A stretch of DNA of 7,596 nucleotides from the NCBI GenBank assembly GCA_020719895.1, contig DYPM01000091.1, positions 1 through 7,596 on the forward strand, given 5' to 3'. The position numbers and the translations under genes were made by a program. The stretch comes from Sulfurovum sp. Lineage in GTDB: Bacteria > Campylobacterota > Campylobacteria > Campylobacterales > Sulfurovaceae. Position 1 is the first letter of the stretch. Each line of letters opens with the position of its first letter. Of the stretch, positions 6,376 to 7,596 are shown piece by piece. Under the pieces are notes generated by a model. It was given only the letters and a program-made list of their open reading frames with translations. It ran no database searches and was not told the DNA's origin.

Positions 6376-7407
6376 TCAAAGATAAAGTCCTTTGAGTATC
6401 ATGACCATACTCTCGATAGAGCGTTGTGTTGTAGTCTCTTGTGCGGTGTGATAGCCAATCGTTGGAAACTGAAGTGTTGTACCTTGAATCACTCCTTTTG
6501 AGGCATTGATCACTCTGCCAAGTTCGGTTACGCCAAGTGAGCCTTTGGTTCCTGATTGTTCATGAAGGCGTTTGATGTAAGTGTCTTTGAAGTGAAAACC
6601 GATACCGTTTTGTGTAGCAATCTCTTTGATTTTGTTTTTAAGAGGAGAGTGAAATGCTGCGTTTTCATCTCTATTACGAAGGACAATATCGATTTTTTCA
6701 ATCTCCTCGAGCGTATGATAAGGGCTTGTATCAAGCACCAATAACTCTTCGGTTTCAATATCAAGTCGCCTAAAATACTCCAACAAAAATCTCCAACTTC
6801 TCCCCGCCTCCTCAGACGCAGTAAAAAATGCCGTTCCTTGATAGCCAAGCTCATAAAGATAAAGAATCAATGCTACAGAGATCACATTGTCAAGTTGTGC
6901 GGAGATTAATCCATCAGTAGATATCTGAAGTTTATCCATAAATGCGATCGGCGTTCCAGGCAGAAGATGATCTAATCCATCGATTTTAAAAAAGATATTG
7001 TAACGCTTCGTATCCAAATAGGCATCGCTAATCGTACCAATCCCCAAATATCCGCCCGACCATGGATTGTACGCTTGCACTCTTTGTGCTTTAAACCGCA
7101 CTTCGAGGTTTTTGAGTAGCTCTTCAGAGTTGGAGTTTCCTTGAAGATCGGCTTGGTTTTTGGCGATAAATGCTGCATATTGAAACTCATTGTGTCCCAT
7201 ACAGATAAGACCATGACGATCTACGTGAGAAGAGAGATAACCACTTGATGGGTTGTTTCCTTTGGCGACTAAAATACCGTCATAGTACTCTGCGGTGATA
7301 TTTTGCTCTTGAAGCTCTCTTTTTAGAAACAAAAAAAACGGATGCTCCGCACCTACAACACTCGGCACTCTTACCAATTGTTTTAAAATATCATAAAAAT
7401 TTTCCAT
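6376..7407 (-). CDS. Zinc metallopeptidase, M42/M28/M20-like (clan MH) aminopeptidase family
   Basis: A 343-residue cytosolic protein with no signal peptide that has the ordered metal-binding residues of clan MH di-zinc exopeptidases: HVD in SSHVDRHG (His61, catalytic-type Asp63), bridging Asp173 in AQLDN, the Glu pair 199-200 in TASEEAGRSW, Asp226 in LVLDTSPY, and a late His320 in IGYHTAQE. The length and a low-similarity insert between the first His and the bridging Asp (about 70-160) are like the beta-rich inserted domain of M42 (FrvX/PepA-type) aminopeptidases. The motif variants, such as SEEAG instead of the common QEEVG and LDN instead of DDR, mark it as a divergent branch, so the substrate cannot be named. 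The ATG at 7407 follows an in-frame TAG three codons upstream, so no earlier start is possible; AAGGAG lies 12 bases ahead, rather far. Single gene, convergent with the SNF2 gene. A role in peptide turnover is inferred. Confidence 0.85.
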   Translation of the reverse strand: MENFYDILKQLVRVPSVVGAEHPFFLFLKRELQEQNITAEYYDGILVAKGNNPSSGYLSSHVDRHGLICMGHNEFQYAAFIAKNQADLQGNSNSEELLKNLEVRFKAQRVQAYNPWSGGYLGIGTISDAYLDTKRYNIFFKIDGLDHLLPGTPIAFMDKLQISTDGLISAQLDNVISVALILYLYELGYQGTAFFTASEEAGRSWRFLLEYFRRLDIETEELLVLDTSPYHTLEEIEKIDIVLRNRDENAAFHSPLKNKIKEIATQNGIGFHFKDTYIKRLHEQSGTKGSLGVTELGRVINASKGVIQGTTLQFPTIGYHTAQETTTQRSIESMVMILKGLYL

Positions 7408-7448
7408 ACTACTCTATCGCTCCTTGTTTTATAAATCTAAAGAATCCG

Positions 7449-7585
7449 CACCTCATTTATTGATGTTTCATCCGATAACTATAGCATTTGGCGGGTGTTT
7501 ATTATATCTCTTGAGAGATTTTTTCTATTTTCCAAAGTCCATTATTTTAGAGAGTTTTTCAAGCAATATCACTTAAAATGAGGTG
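7449..7585. repeat. 10-bp inverted repeat flanking the peptidase promoter
   Basis: CACCTCATTT at 7449-7458 and its exact reverse complement AAATGAGGTG at 7576-7585 face each other across about 117 bases, with the candidate peptidase promoter between them. A match of this length in so short a span is somewhat unlikely by chance, but AT-rich composition weakens that. It could be paired regulator sites or coincidence. Confidence 0.3.
7478..7506 (-). promoter_or_regulatory. Extended -10 promoter for the metallopeptidase gene
   Basis: On the minus strand TGC-TATAGT (7486-7478) is a good extended -10. Exactly 17 bases upstream is TATAAT (7506-7501), which may serve as a poor -35 or as a second -10. 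A start near 7471 gives a leader of about 64 bases that includes the AAGGAG ribosome binding site. Confidence 0.45.
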
Positions 7586-7596
7586 AGAAAGTTCAG

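Noticed and set aside
6359..6381. CTTTGA/TCAAAG inverted repeat between the convergent SNF2 and peptidase genes as a shared terminator
   Set aside because: Only six AT-rich pairs with an 11-base loop and no T-run on either side; too weak to call.
7506..7524. ATCTC-TTGA-GAGAT hairpin followed by six T residues as a plus-strand terminator
   Set aside because: Only a 5-bp AT-rich stem, and no plus-strand gene ends nearby in the window.
1..7596. CRISPR arrays, tRNA or rRNA genes, insertion sequences
   Set aside because: No regularly spaced direct repeats, no cloverleaf-like or rRNA-like sequence, and no transposase frame was seen on either strand.

Overview
The window looks like chromosome from a free-living Campylobacterota (epsilonproteobacterium), broadly Sulfurimonas/Sulfurospirillum-like. 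The basis is the AT-rich intergenic DNA, the lysine- and isoleucine-rich proteins, strong AAGGAG-type ribosome binding sites, and the character of the acetyl-CoA synthetase and of a DnaQ-like exonuclease remnant. The genus is inference; no marker gene is present.

Layout, left to right. (1) 18-415, minus strand: two tiny overlapping genes of unknown function, joined by a TGATG stop/start overlap. (2) 479-507: a perfect GC-rich hairpin that can end acs transcription and resembles a common dispersed intergenic repeat. (3) 523-2481, minus: a complete acetyl-CoA synthetase (acs) with a strong ribosome binding site and, just upstream, a CRP/FNR-like palindrome at about -40 from a candidate promoter. 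(4) 2546-3127: 582 bases without an intact gene. They hold a decayed DnaQ-family exonuclease on the minus strand, abutted by the C-terminal tail of what looks like a PLD/NgoFVII-type restriction enzyme on the plus strand, so this is a rearrangement scar. (5) 3128-6343, plus: a large SWIM zinc-finger plus SNF2-family ATPase. (6) 6376-7407, minus, convergent with it: a metallopeptidase of the M42/M28/M20-like clan. (7) 7408-7596: the peptidase leader with a good extended -10 promoter.

The intact genes do not form one pathway. acs activates acetate to acetyl-CoA; the SNF2 protein is a DNA- or nucleoprotein-remodelling ATPase; the peptidase is probably a cytosolic aminopeptidase or deacylase. The most noteworthy stretch is the scar between acs and the SNF2 gene, where a housekeeping-type nuclease has been broken and a restriction-enzyme fragment left behind. 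No clear new multi-gene system is visible, and the idea that the SNF2 gene belonged to a lost defence locus is speculative.
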